The notes beneath the pieces are model-generated. The model was given only the letters and a program-made list of their open reading frames with translations. It ran no database searches and was not told the DNA's origin. Of a stretch of DNA of 64,000 bases, positions 46,261 to 55,590 are shown piece by piece. Made by a program: the position numbers and the translations under genes. Origin of the DNA: Gammaproteobacteria bacterium RIFCSPHIGHO2_12_FULL_37_14. GTDB lineage: Bacteria > Pseudomonadota > Gammaproteobacteria > DSM-16500. The stretch covers positions 1 to 64,000 of the forward strand of contig MGXV01000028.1 of assembly GCA_001801485.1 (NCBI GenBank), given 5' to 3'. Positions within the stretch are counted from its first letter, which is position 1; each line of letters starts with the position of its first letter.

Positions 46261-47103
46261 TCAGGCGTTGAACCGTTTGCGAGTCATCCAGGGCGCAAGG
46301 TATTTGGAAGTAAGTGCGCTGGCAACAATCGAGGTGGTGGCAAACAGTCCATGCTTAATGATATTTTTTTGCGATTGTTTTTCGGTTTTTTTGTTAATAG
46401 CGGGAGGGTTAATTTCGGTTGTATTAGTCATGTGTTTTTTTGATACTTTGACACAAGTGTCGACTTGAAATCCATATTTCATATCATCCAATGTGGAAAT
46501 AATCATGGGGCCAATTGTTCCAAATAATGAAAGGTAAGACTGGTGGCTGATATAGATAGCAAAATGAAATGGCAAATAGGTCGGCGGATCTTTATAAAGA
46601 AAAACAATATCTCCTGGGATTAATTGTTCTTCACAAAATGGTTGCGCATCGTGTAGTTGAAAGTAATCTAATGAATTATCTTCTTTAACAACATCTCGTC
46701 CGTATGCTAATTCATACGCGAAATTGATACAGCAATAATCAGGCTTGGACTCTGGTTTGTAATTTTTAAAAAAGCCAACTAAATTAGCAGTCATTTCGCT
46801 TGGCAAGGTAATGGATGTTTTGTCTTCATAAAAATAAAAATTTACCTGCGTATTTTTATTGGTAGATTCAAATAATTTTATTTTTTCCTTTCCTATATCA
46901 TCTAACTCAAGACTGCATGAGAGTTGATGGGTGTTAGTATATATTTGTACGTTTGCATTTTTTGCTGGGAAGAGATGCCTATTAGTTGAATTAAATGCAT
47001 AGGATTCTCCATTGATAGTGATGTTAATATAGTTATAAGATTGGTCACCCATGAGACAATTATTAATACCCTCGCTTAAGACACGTTGCAGCTTGAAATT
47101 CAT
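46261..47103 (-). CDS. NlpC/P60-like (papain-fold) protein with C-terminal membrane segment, candidate effector
   Basis: Residues ~120-215 have the layout of an NlpC/P60-type cysteine hydrolase: PDYCCINFAYELAYG (candidate nucleophile Cys), LIPGDIVFLYKD (the PGD strand) and PFHFAIYISHQSYLS (candidate catalytic His). The ~115 residues before this are an unrecognised beta-rich domain. The tail has one hydrophobic segment, HGLFATTSIVASALTSKYLAPW, then RKRFNA. There is no N-terminal signal peptide, unlike peptidoglycan hydrolases of the family, so a cytosolic target in a host is possible. The frame can be read from a TTG at 47112, but the ATG at 47103 is preferred. It overlaps the small gene upstream by 41 bp. 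Confidence 0.6.
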   Translation of the reverse strand: MNFKLQRVLSEGINNCLMGDQSYNYINITINGESYAFNSTNRHLFPAKNANVQIYTNTHQLSCSLELDDIGKEKIKLFESTNKNTQVNFYFYEDKTSITLPSEMTANLVGFFKNYKPESKPDYCCINFAYELAYGRDVVKEDNSLDYFQLHDAQPFCEEQLIPGDIVFLYKDPPTYLPFHFAIYISHQSYLSLFGTIGPMIISTLDDMKYGFQVDTCVKVSKKHMTNTTEINPPAINKKTEKQSQKNIIKHGLFATTSIVASALTSKYLAPWMTRKRFNA

Positions 47104-47236
47104 CACTATCAAGCGTATTTTCGCGCTGTCGTAGAAGCTCTGCTATAGCACTTTTTCTAGCCATTTCATATAAAGGAACACGATTATTTACGTGGATTAA
47201 TTCTTCTGCTTCAGTTTTCTTTCGTGCAAGAGACAT
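47063..47236 (-). CDS. small basic hypothetical protein upstream of the NlpC/P60-like gene
   Basis: A 57-aa frame beginning MSLARKKTEAEELIHVNNRV and ending AATCLKRGY, predicted helical and charged. The ATG at 47236 has AAGG eight bases before it; an earlier in-frame Met lies in the MITE flank. It overlaps the next gene by 41 bp, so the two are probably co-translated. MITE copy 3 begins 17 bp upstream, and the ribosome-binding site lies in the duplicated target sequence. No function can be assigned. Confidence 0.45.
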   Translation of the reverse strand: MSLARKKTEAEELIHVNNRVPLYEMARKSAIAELLRQRENTLDSDEFQAATCLKRGY

Positions 47237-47252
47237 ATTAGTAACCTTTTTT

Positions 47253-47408
47253 GTAACTCCCCAGGTCATCCTGAGGAGCGCTTTTTGCGACGAAGGATCT
47301 CGATTTGTTTAAAAAAACGAGATCCTTCGCACTAAAAAACAGTGCTCAGGATGACAATCACGTATTTTGTTACAAAAATAACCCTAGTTTATCCACAACC
47401 TGGGGAGT
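47253..47408. mobile_element. MITE-like element, copy 3
   Basis: Same orientation and nearly the same sequence as copy 2. The ends are GTAACTCCCCAGG and CCTGGGGAGT, flanked by TAACCTTTTTT (47242-47252) and TACCCTTTTTT (47409-47419), an 11-bp target duplication with one mismatch. The DnaA box TTATCCACA is at 47389-47397. It lies between the fic gene and the small gene at 47063-47236. Confidence 0.85.
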
Positions 47409-47512
47409 TACCCTTTTTTTAAATTTTTTATAGGTTGATGCTATTCTTTAAGGGTTACATCATATCAAGCTGGCTTTTATAGCGCAATTCAAAATGAACT
47501 ATTCACAATAAG

Positions 47513-48625
47513 TCATAAATTCAACGCATATCGAACATTACGTCCGCTACCCATTTGCCTGAATGCTTTGATAACAAGCAAATGTTGCAAATCTCGGGTC
47601 GCTGTTGCTTTGGAAGTGGCAGTTATTGCCATATATTTTTTTGCACTCATTCCTCCTTCAAATCCTTTTATTCCTGCTTGCATCATACGCTTTACTACTT
47701 TCAGTTGACGTTCATTTAATACATTTTTGAAGGTATCAAAAAATATTGATTTTTTAAGAATAAAATTAATTTGTGTCTCCACTTCAATTTGTGCGCTTAA
47801 TACTACGTTTGCAAAATAACGTATCCATGCAGTCAATTCATTTGATTTTGAAGCTGCGTGTAAAGCTGAATAATACGCTTTTTTTTCTGCTTCAATAGCC
47901 AAGGATAAACTTAATATGACAGGATAACCAAAACCTTGCGACAAAGCTTTTTCTGCAATTGCTCGGCCAATTCTACCATTACCATCTTCAAATGGATGAA
48001 TACTCTCAAAGTATAAATGTGCAATAGCAGCGCGTACTGGTGCAAATTTAATTGCATGAGGTTTATCTGGAGCAGTATCATTAAACCAACGAATAAATCT
48101 TTTCATTTCTTTCGGAACATCTCGAGAAGGAGGTGCTTCATAATATATAATCCATTTCCCAGGATGTCCTGAAATAATTTGCATAGGCTCTTCATCTATT
48201 CGCCAACAGCCTATTCTAAGGTTTGGATTAAATGAGCTAGATAATAGCATCAAGTGCCAGTCGAATAATTGGGTTTCCGTAATGGGTTGCTTGAATGTAT
48301 TGCGTACATCAAGCATTAATTCAGCGATACCTTGCGCGCGCTTATCATGTACTCGGATAATTGGCTGATTTAGCCCAAGTTTATTTTTGATAGATGATCT
48401 GATATCTGGGCGATTAATATGTTCACCTTCGATTTCAGAGGTTTTAACAGCTTCCTCTACCATTAGATTAATCATGGCTTCAGCTTGAAGGTTTTCAGTT
48501 AAATGCTCTAATTTACCAGTGATAAGCCCCATTTTTTCTGCAATAGAATATAAGATTTCATATGTAGTGGATAAATCATATTGAAATTTAGGCCAATCAG
48601 CTTGTTGCCAATTATATGTCTTCAT
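47513..48625 (-). CDS. fic: Fic-domain AMP transferase with inhibitory helix and C-terminal winged helix
   Basis: Fic enzymes modify proteins by transferring AMP or a related group. The core motif HPFEDGNGRIGR (residues 210-221, catalytic His210) is intact. An N-terminal inhibitory motif (S/T)xxxE(G/N) is present as TSEIEG (62-67), so this is a class II, self-inhibited Fic protein. The last ~80 residues, including KKYMAITATSKATATRDLQH, form a winged-helix DNA-binding domain, which suggests that it controls transcription, probably its own. Four TGAGCCGATTA-like half-sites lie immediately upstream. The ATG has no Shine-Dalgarno sequence and is only 6 bp beyond the -10 box. Confidence 0.92.
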   Translation of the reverse strand: MKTYNWQQADWPKFQYDLSTTYEILYSIAEKMGLITGKLEHLTENLQAEAMINLMVEEAVKTSEIEGEHINRPDIRSSIKNKLGLNQPIIRVHDKRAQGIAELMLDVRNTFKQPITETQLFDWHLMLLSSSFNPNLRIGCWRIDEEPMQIISGHPGKWIIYYEAPPSRDVPKEMKRFIRWFNDTAPDKPHAIKFAPVRAAIAHLYFESIHPFEDGNGRIGRAIAEKALSQGFGYPVILSLSLAIEAEKKAYYSALHAASKSNELTAWIRYFANVVLSAQIEVETQINFILKKSIFFDTFKNVLNERQLKVVKRMMQAGIKGFEGGMSAKKYMAITATSKATATRDLQHLLVIKAFRQMGSGRNVRYALNL

Positions 48626-48701
48626 GAGCCAATTATATCAATTAATCGGCTCAATATCAATAGCAAAATGAGCCGATTACTTGAATTAATCGGCTCATTT
48701 T
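48624..48701 (-). promoter_or_regulatory. promoter and operator array of fic
   Basis: On the minus strand TTGATA (48655-48660), a 17-bp spacer and TATAAT (48632-48637) form a near-consensus promoter that would start at the fic ATG. Two inverted repeats overlap it. ATGAGCCAATTA (48624-48635) faces TAATCGGCTCA (48643-48653). AAAATGAGCCGATTA (48665-48679) faces TAATCGGCTCATTTT (48687-48701), perfect 15-bp arms with a 7-base centre. The sites cover the -10, spacer and upstream region, as expected for autorepression by the Fic winged helix. Confidence 0.75.
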
Positions 48702-48768
48702 CGGTACGAAAGAAGTATCACTCTTCGCATATTATCATTATTGATATTCATGAAATGAAATAGATCCA

Positions 48769-48990
48769 GAAATGGTGCGCGTACTATTTTTCTCTGTCTC
48801 GAACGGCGTGAAGAAGTCAATCAATCAACTGGTGAATTTAAAGTAGAGCATTCTGAGTATGCATGGATTTCTAGCATCCCAATTACTATTGATAATGCGC
48901 ATGACCTGCTAAATTTAGGTGCTAGAAAGAAACAAGCAATTGAAGATAAGCATTTATTTTCGCGTTTTTGTTATATAACAATTTATAGAA
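48769..48990 (+). pseudogene. possible remnant of a Nudix-type hydrolase gene
   Basis: A plus-strand frame without a start codon reads RTIFLCLERREEVNQSTGEF, then KVEHSEYAWISSIPITIDNAH and a polar tail. The LFLC..GEF..EHSEYAWI pattern resembles the second half of Nudix hydrolases, but the Nudix box itself (GX5EX7REUXEEXGU) is absent. It would be a 3' fragment left in the 380-bp gap between fic and cvpA. The identification is weak. Confidence 0.3.
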
Positions 48991-49005
48991 TTGAAAGTTT
49001 ATGCA

Positions 49006-49617
49006 TTATTGAATCATTTGCTGTATCTTCTGACCTGTTTCCTTTAACGTTTCGCCAATCTTGGTTTTTTCCTCAATAGCAGCAATAGCTGGCGAGACAA
49101 ACTCAATTAATTTAGCAACATAAGGTTGATATTGATTGACGAACGTCGATTGTTGCCACCAGGATTCTTTTTTTAATGGTGTCAGTTGTACGAGAAAAAT
49201 GACTACCAGCACATAGATGAAACCACGAATAAGGCCAAATACGCCGCCTAAAAGATGATTGCCAATGCTCAATATACCTACATCAAGCCCTATGCTAAAT
49301 ATACGTGATGCAATTGAACCCACAATCATGGTAAGTGCAAAGAGTACACAAAAACTTAATAATAAAGCAAAGTAAGAGACGGGCTGTGTCGTATCCATGC
49401 CGATTAAATTAGAAGCCCAATTAATAAAGTTTTTTACAGCCGGATAATTCATGAAAGTTGCTGCGAGCCGATCAGCGAATAAACTAGCGATGACCAAGGC
49501 AGCAATGATAGCCACGATGGAAATAACTTCTTTGATTAAACCGCGTTTGAACCCAACTAATACTGATACCACAAAAATGATGACGAATATATAATCTACC
49601 CAATTCATGTTATCCAT
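49006..49617 (-). CDS. cvpA: CvpA-family membrane protein
   Basis: Inner-membrane protein of the colicin V production family: MNWVDYIFVIIFVVSVLVGFKRGLIKE...ISIVAIIAALVIAS, then further helices and a GGVFGLIRGFIYVLVVIF segment. Four transmembrane helices are visible. In Legionella and E. coli it is tied to purF; here no purF follows. Family members affect biofilm formation and envelope stress, but the molecular role is unclear. AGGGAA lies at proper spacing from the ATG at 49617. Confidence 0.9.
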   Translation of the reverse strand: MDNMNWVDYIFVIIFVVSVLVGFKRGLIKEVISIVAIIAALVIASLFADRLAATFMNYPAVKNFINWASNLIGMDTTQPVSYFALLLSFCVLFALTMIVGSIASRIFSIGLDVGILSIGNHLLGGVFGLIRGFIYVLVVIFLVQLTPLKKESWWQQSTFVNQYQPYVAKLIEFVSPAIAAIEEKTKIGETLKETGQKIQQMIQ

Positions 49618-49686
49618 ATGTTCCCTATTTTGCTGTAAATTAATCTAGTATAACAATGCGAAAGAGAATGCGCTAGCATCGAAATG

Positions 49687-50466
49687 TTATGAGAGAATAG
49701 CTTGGATCCTATCTGGTACATCACTAAATACAGCGTCTACTCCCCATGAATAAAGTTCAGCGGCGCGTTCTGGTGTGTTCACGGTATAGCATAATAATAT
49801 TTTATTTTCGTTTTTTATTTCTCTCGCGCTTTCTTCGGATAAAATTTCATGATTAATATGTAAGGAAACACAGCGAAGAGAGTCATATGTTTTTTGCCAA
49901 TCTGCTTGCCATTCATGCAATAACAAACCCATTTGACAGTGAGGCAAATATCGACGCAGGGCATACAGTGCGGCAATTGAAAAACTTGAAAACAAAATAT
50001 TTGTTGATTGATCTCCAAAGTATGAAATGATTTCTTTCGCTACAATTTTTACTAGCGTATCTTCTCGACCAGGTAAAGCCTTAATTTCAATGTTAGCGTG
50101 CATTTTGGTATTTTGTAGACATTCCAGCACAGCATTTAATGTGGGAATTTTTTCACCAGAAAAACTAGTGTCAAACCATGAACCTGCATCTAACGTTTGT
50201 AAATAGGTATAGGGATAACGATCTACCTCCCCTCGCCCATTGCTTGTTCTATCGAGCGTTTCATCGTGGAAAACGATAGGTTCACCACAAGCTGCTTGCA
50301 TGACATCAAATTCTATCCATTGAATACCAAGTTGAGCTGCTTTTGTAAATGCAATCATGGTATTTTCAGGGGCATGAGCACTTGCACCACGATGAGCAAT
50401 CACTGGAGGATGAAATTGTAATATTTTATTAAGGGGAGAATCGTATTGTTTCGTCATGCTGCTCAT
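49687..50466 (-). CDS. ugpQ: glycerophosphodiester phosphodiesterase (UgpQ-like)
   Basis: Hydrolyses glycerophosphodiesters such as glycerophosphocholine to glycerol-3-phosphate and an alcohol. GDPD motifs: PPVIAHRGASAHAPENTMIAF (~18-38, HRG and EN metal and base residues), IEFDVMQAACGEPIVFHDETLDRTSNGRG (~50-78, with ExD and HD) read here as IEFDVMQAACGEP and IVFHDETLDRTSNG, and the later NIEIK. There is no signal peptide, so it is cytoplasmic. ATGs at 50466 and 50457 are both possible. The gene overlaps the end of the upstream coiled-coil gene, so the two are probably co-transcribed. Confidence 0.92.
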   Translation of the reverse strand: MSSMTKQYDSPLNKILQFHPPVIAHRGASAHAPENTMIAFTKAAQLGIQWIEFDVMQAACGEPIVFHDETLDRTSNGRGEVDRYPYTYLQTLDAGSWFDTSFSGEKIPTLNAVLECLQNTKMHANIEIKALPGREDTLVKIVAKEIISYFGDQSTNILFSSFSIAALYALRRYLPHCQMGLLLHEWQADWQKTYDSLRCVSLHINHEILSEESAREIKNENKILLCYTVNTPERAAELYSWGVDAVFSDVPDRIQAILS

Positions 50467-51967
50467 CACCGTGTTTATTTTTTATTAATGATGTATAAAA
50501 CGATTTAGAAAAAAAATTATTATCGATACCTAATCCTGTGCCTGCACCAATACTCGTGCCAGTTGTTAGTCCACCTAGGCTTAATACAAAAAATGAGAGA
50601 GGATTGACAGCGGTTGCGAAAGCGATGAGGGTTCCAAAGCTTGCACCACTGGCACCGCCAATTAACATTTTTAGCCCATGATGCTTTAAAAAAGATTTGA
50701 GATAGTCAATATTCGATTCGGAAGATTGACTTAACTGATTTTGAATTTCAGCGAGTGTTTGTCGATAATTATCCCAGGTAGAGTTGATTTTAATGAAACG
50801 ATCAATAATTTTTTTTTGGTTAATACTATGCTGGTTGATTTTTCTAATATTTGTTTCAAGTCGGAGTAATAAATCTTGCATGTCATCAAGATGGTTAAAA
50901 TAGGGTTGGATCAATTGATCGAATTTGTTTGCAATATGGGTAACAATATTTAATTTTTCAATCACGATAAGCCAAGTATTTGATTTGAGCTTATTTAACA
51001 AGCTTAATCCAACTTGATGTTGGCATATGGCGAGAGTGTCGGTAGTGATATCATATAATTCATTTTTACTTGAGCTATCGCTGAGAAATTCAAGTTGAGC
51101 AATCGCTTTAAATAATTCTTGTAAATGAGCATAATCATTTAAATCTGAGATGATGGATTGATTATTTGCAAGTTTTTGAGTTAAATGAGTAATGGTATCA
51201 TTATTAATTTGGATGTGTGAGGAAATTAATTGGTTTAATATGGTGTATGTTTGAGCAATATTTTGTAGATCATGGTTATCACTGTTTGCTGGGGCAGCTT
51301 GGAGAATTCTTTCTTTGATTGAAGCCATGGTTGGTAGATGAGTTAAGAGTTGACGAATTGATTCTAGTCCCATTTCATCTTGCTTAGTCAGTTTAGATAA
51401 GGAAGGGAAAGTTGTCGCTTCGTAATAGCCTTTTTGGACGAATATACGTGCAATTTCAGCTAATAAACCTTCAAGAAAAGCCAGTTCATTTTCAATTTCA
51501 TTTTTTTTTGTTGAAAATAACATCACTTGCTCGTGCAGCTCATTGCATTTCATTTTGAATTCGACCATTCGAGAAGTAAGTGGTAGCCCCATTTCATCAT
51601 CATCGTTGAATAACAGTAGGAGGGCACGTTGTTTAGCTAAATGCTGATGAATTTCGATGATATGTTCTAATAAGGATTGAGTGGGCTGAGTAATGATTTC
51701 TCGGGATAGATTGGCATCTCGACAATATTCAAAGATTATTTGTTCGGCATTTTTTTGTAAGGGTAGATTAACAAAGGCTTGCTCTGAGTGAGCTTCTTGG
51801 AAATTGAGTTGCTGCCAAACGGCTTCAAAGAGAAGATGCTCATGATTGATCGCCGTTCCCATTTGACTGGAACGGTTGGAAAATGCTTCAGAAAGAGTAA
51901 TATGCAATTCTCGAAGAATTCGATTGATTTCGCTGATGATGATTTCCCAAGGTTGTCCATTTATCAT
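50429..51967 (-). CDS. long coiled-coil protein with glycine-rich C-terminal membrane segment
   Basis: A 512-aa protein of no recognised family. Residues ~1-400 are almost wholly helical with several coiled-coil stretches (for example around NQKKIIDRFIKINSTWDNYRQ). Near the C terminus a hydrophobic, Gly/Ala-rich region MLIGGASGASFGTLIAFATAVNPLSFFVLSLGGLTTGTSIGAGTGLG (read in parts: MLIGGASGASFGTLIAFATA and FFVLSLGGLTTGTSIGAGTG) could insert in a membrane as a hairpin. A polar tail rich in His/Asp/Glu follows. This organisation is common among effector or inclusion-membrane-like proteins, but that is inference. The ATG at 51967 is preferred over an upstream GTG at 52015; AAAGGA lies 12 bp before it. 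Confidence 0.6.
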   Translation of the reverse strand: MINGQPWEIIISEINRILRELHITLSEAFSNRSSQMGTAINHEHLLFEAVWQQLNFQEAHSEQAFVNLPLQKNAEQIIFEYCRDANLSREIITQPTQSLLEHIIEIHQHLAKQRALLLLFNDDDEMGLPLTSRMVEFKMKCNELHEQVMLFSTKKNEIENELAFLEGLLAEIARIFVQKGYYEATTFPSLSKLTKQDEMGLESIRQLLTHLPTMASIKERILQAAPANSDNHDLQNIAQTYTILNQLISSHIQINNDTITHLTQKLANNQSIISDLNDYAHLQELFKAIAQLEFLSDSSSKNELYDITTDTLAICQHQVGLSLLNKLKSNTWLIVIEKLNIVTHIANKFDQLIQPYFNHLDDMQDLLLRLETNIRKINQHSINQKKIIDRFIKINSTWDNYRQTLAEIQNQLSQSSESNIDYLKSFLKHHGLKMLIGGASGASFGTLIAFATAVNPLSFFVLSLGGLTTGTSIGAGTGLGIDNNFFSKSFYTSLIKNKHGDEQHDETIRFSP

Positions 51968-52095
51968 ATAGAATAAGTATCCTTTAAAGAGTGAATAAAT
52001 CACTCGGTTTATCACGAGAAGTCAACCTGATCTTATACTGCTCAGATAGTTATATCCTCTTCCTATTCTGGGTTCAACTGTTAAAATAGCCCACT

Positions 52096-55000
52096 ATGAC
52101 AATTGAATATGCTAATATTTTTCAGCCACCCTTACCCCAGGGTAATTTATCCTATATTTGGGAGAATCTCTATGGATCCAGTATTGGGTTGGCACTTACT
52201 AGTACCATTGCCCAGTCTGATCACCCTATATTAATTGTTGTTCCAGATAGTCTCATTGCTTCGCTTTTAATGGAAGAGTTTCATTTTTTTGATCATTCAG
52301 AACATAGGATAATGCTGTTTCCTGATTGGGAAACACTTCCTTACGATTATTTTTCACCCCATCAAGATATTATTTCAGAACGATTAGCTACCTTGTCTCA
52401 GCTGACAACTTTTCGAAAAGGGGCAATTGTTACCACGATTTCTACTTTAATGCATAGACTTGCACCACGCGAATACCTCGATGGGCAAGGTTTTTTTCTG
52501 AAGATTGGCGATCAACTTAATATTGATATTTTAAGAACTCGTTTAACAAAAGCCAATTATCGTTCAGTGGGGCAAGTGCGCGAGCATGGTGAGTTTGCAG
52601 TGCGAGGATCAATTGTAGATTTATTTCCCATGGGAAGTAAGCAACCTTTTCGTATTGATTTGCTTGATAATGAAGTTGATACAATTAGAATTTTTTCAAC
52701 TGATTCTCAACGTTCAACGGATAAAGTAGATGAAATTCATTTATTGCCTGGTCGTGAATTTCCATTGACTGAAGAATCAATCGAACGATTCCGCCAAAAT
52801 TGGCGTAGCCAATTTACTGGAAACCCATTAAAAAATCCCATTTATCAAGATATCAGTGAAGGTATTTGTTCGCCTGGTATCGAATATTACTTATCCCTTT
52901 TTTTTGATAAAACAGCTACTCTTTTTGATTATCTTCCTGAAGATATTTGTATCGTAACAATCAATAATATTGTTGAAAAATCCAAAGAATTTTGGCAAGA
53001 AGTTAGTACGCGTTATGATCAAGGACGATTCAATACAGCGCGTCCTTTACTTTCGCCAGATAAAGTATTTGTTTCTGCTACATCTGTTAATGAATCATTA
53101 GAAAAATTTGCAAACATCCAAATTAGCGATTCTCACCATGAAAAAGCTACTCTACTAAGATCCAAGAGGCGACCTGTTTCATTTGCGACCACACCGACAC
53201 CTGCTTTAAATATTAATCATAAGGAAGCGCAACCATTTGCTGCATTACAGCAATTTATTGCTAATGATGCAGGACGAATACTATTTTGTGTGGAAACCAT
53301 TGGTCGACGAGAAATTATTTTACAACTTTTTAAAAATATTTCCCTACATCCAACTTATTTTCATTCATGGCAAACATTTTTAACGAATAGTGAGCGATTG
53401 GGAATTATTGTAGCGCCACTTCAAGAAGGTTTTAAGTTACATCACCCTGAAATCACTCTCATTACAGAAGCACAATTATATGGCGAACGAGTGTTGCAAC
53501 GCCGGCTTCGTAAAAAAAATCACCAAGATCCAGATAAACTAATACAAAATTTAACCGAGCTGCAAATCGGCGATCCTGTGGTTCATATAGATCATGGCAT
53601 TGGTCGATATCTAGGTTTGCAAACACTCAGCATCAAAGATCAGGTGACTGAATTTTTTTGTTTGGAATATCAAAATGCTGATAAATTATATGTACCAGTT
53701 GCCTTGCTACATCTGATTAGTCGCTATTCAGGAACGAATCCTGATCATATCCCAATGAGTAAGCTGGGAAGTGAGCAATGGCAAAAATCTAAGCGCAAGG
53801 CAACTGAAAATGTTCGCGATATAGCCGCAGAATTATTAGATCTTTATGCAAAACGTGCGGCTCGATCTGGGCATGCTGCTACATTCGTTGCTGATCAATA
53901 TAAGATATTTGCCTCTCAATTTCCATTTGAAGAAACACCCGATCAACTACAAGCAATCGATCAGGTATTTGCCGATATGATGTCAGAAAAACCTATGGAT
54001 AGAGTGATTTGTGGTGATGTAGGGTTTGGAAAAACTGAAGTAGCTCTACGTGCAGCATTTCTTGCAGTACAAAATAGTCAGCAAATAGTGGTATTGGTAC
54101 CAACGACATTACTGGCTCAACAACATTTTCAAACATTTCAAGATCGCTTTGCTGATTGGCCTGTGACGATTGAAATGTTATCTCGTTTTCGAACTAGTAA
54201 AGAACAGAAATCAACCATGCAGCGCATGGAACAAGGACAAGTTGATATCGTCATTGGTACCCATAAATTATTACAAACTGATATAAAATTAAAATCGCTG
54301 GGTTTAGTCATTATTGATGAAGAACATCGATTTGGCGTTCAGCAAAAAGAAAAATTAAAAGCGTTGCGCACTTCTGTGGATATTTTATCGTTAACTGCAA
54401 CACCTATTCCACGTACATTAAATATGGCTTTATCAGGTATCCGTGATCTATCAATTATTGCAACGCCACCAGCTAAACGATTATCGGTGAAAACATTTGT
54501 GCATGAATATGAAGACCATTTAATTCAAGAGGCAATTCAACGAGAGATCTTTCGTGGTGGTCAAGTATATTTTTTACATAATGAAGTCCTGACAATTAAT
54601 AAAAAAGCCGAAGAAATCTCTGGTTTAGCGCGTGAAGCGCGAGTCGGCATTGCGCATGGACAAATGCATGAACGTGAACTGGAACGAGTCATGGCTGAAT
54701 TTTACCATCGTCATTATAATGTGCTGGTTTGTTCAACCATTATTGAAAGCGGCATTGATATTCCTACTGCAAATACCATCATTATTAATCGTGCAGATAA
54801 GTTTGGGTTAGCACAATTACATCAACTGCGTGGACGTGTGGGTCGTTCACATCATCAAGCTTATGCCTATTTGCTGATTCCATCCAAGCAATATATTACT
54901 ACAGATGCTAAAAAACGTTTAGATGTGATTGCATCACTGGATACTTTGGGTGTTGGCTTTACGCTGGCTACACATGATCTTGAAATTCGAGGTGCTGGTG

Positions 55001-55563
55001 AATTGTTGGGCGAAAGCCAAAGCGGGAATATTCAGGAAATCGGTTTTACATTTTACATGGATTTGTTATCTAGGGCCGTAGAATTGCTCAAATCTGGCAA
55101 AGAAGTAGATTGGCAAAAGGCATTGTTACCGCATCATTCGGAAATTGATTTACATTTGCCAGCACTGATCCCAGAAATTTATTTAGGCGATATTCAATTG
55201 CGCTTACAGTTTTATAAGCGTATTGCTAATGCTAAAAACGAAACTGAACTCGATGAAATTCAAGTTGAGATGATTGATCGATTTGGTTTGTTACCTCATC
55301 CGCTCAAAAATTTATTTGCATTACGTAGTTTAAAGCATTATGCGGATCAACTCGGTATTGTCAAAATTGATGCAAATGAGCAAGGAGGAAGAATTGAATT
55401 TAGTGAAAAGCCTAATATTAAACCCGAGAATATCATTAAGTTGATTCAAGCGTATCCCACTGTTTACCGTTTTGATGGGCCACGAGGTTTACGTTTTGCT
55501 TTAGATAAGCACGAAATTAGTGAGCGTATTCATTTAATTGAGAAAATATTGAGCCAGTTTTGA
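52096..55563 (+). CDS. mfd: transcription-repair coupling factor
   Basis: Releases RNA polymerase stalled at DNA damage and recruits UvrA. The 1155-aa protein has the UvrB-like N-terminal region, the RNA-polymerase-interacting (CarD-like) domain with QIGDPVVHIDHGIGRYLGLQ (~490-510), and a RecG-like translocase. Motifs include GDVGFGKTEVALRAAF (Walker A, ~640), DEEHRFGV (Walker B), TATPIPRTLNMAL, and LHQLRGRVGRSHHQAYAYL (motif VI). The C-terminal TRCF domain completes it. No strong Shine-Dalgarno sequence precedes the ATG. Together with uvrB it indicates a working excision-repair system. Confidence 0.96.
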   Translation: MTIEYANIFQPPLPQGNLSYIWENLYGSSIGLALTSTIAQSDHPILIVVPDSLIASLLMEEFHFFDHSEHRIMLFPDWETLPYDYFSPHQDIISERLATLSQLTTFRKGAIVTTISTLMHRLAPREYLDGQGFFLKIGDQLNIDILRTRLTKANYRSVGQVREHGEFAVRGSIVDLFPMGSKQPFRIDLLDNEVDTIRIFSTDSQRSTDKVDEIHLLPGREFPLTEESIERFRQNWRSQFTGNPLKNPIYQDISEGICSPGIEYYLSLFFDKTATLFDYLPEDICIVTINNIVEKSKEFWQEVSTRYDQGRFNTARPLLSPDKVFVSATSVNESLEKFANIQISDSHHEKATLLRSKRRPVSFATTPTPALNINHKEAQPFAALQQFIANDAGRILFCVETIGRREIILQLFKNISLHPTYFHSWQTFLTNSERLGIIVAPLQEGFKLHHPEITLITEAQLYGERVLQRRLRKKNHQDPDKLIQNLTELQIGDPVVHIDHGIGRYLGLQTLSIKDQVTEFFCLEYQNADKLYVPVALLHLISRYSGTNPDHIPMSKLGSEQWQKSKRKATENVRDIAAELLDLYAKRAARSGHAATFVADQYKIFASQFPFEETPDQLQAIDQVFADMMSEKPMDRVICGDVGFGKTEVALRAAFLAVQNSQQIVVLVPTTLLAQQHFQTFQDRFADWPVTIEMLSRFRTSKEQKSTMQRMEQGQVDIVIGTHKLLQTDIKLKSLGLVIIDEEHRFGVQQKEKLKALRTSVDILSLTATPIPRTLNMALSGIRDLSIIATPPAKRLSVKTFVHEYEDHLIQEAIQREIFRGGQVYFLHNEVLTINKKAEEISGLAREARVGIAHGQMHERELERVMAEFYHRHYNVLVCSTIIESGIDIPTANTIIINRADKFGLAQLHQLRGRVGRSHHQAYAYLLIPSKQYITTDAKKRLDVIASLDTLGVGFTLATHDLEIRGAGELLGESQSGNIQEIGFTFYMDLLSRAVELLKSGKEVDWQKALLPHHSEIDLHLPALIPEIYLGDIQLRLQFYKRIANAKNETELDEIQVEMIDRFGLLPHPLKNLFALRSLKHYADQLGIVKIDANEQGGRIEFSEKPNIKPENIIKLIQAYPTVYRFDGPRGLRFALDKHEISERIHLIEKILSQF

Positions 55564-55590
55564 TTCGAAGGTAAGGAGTTTAAGATTATC

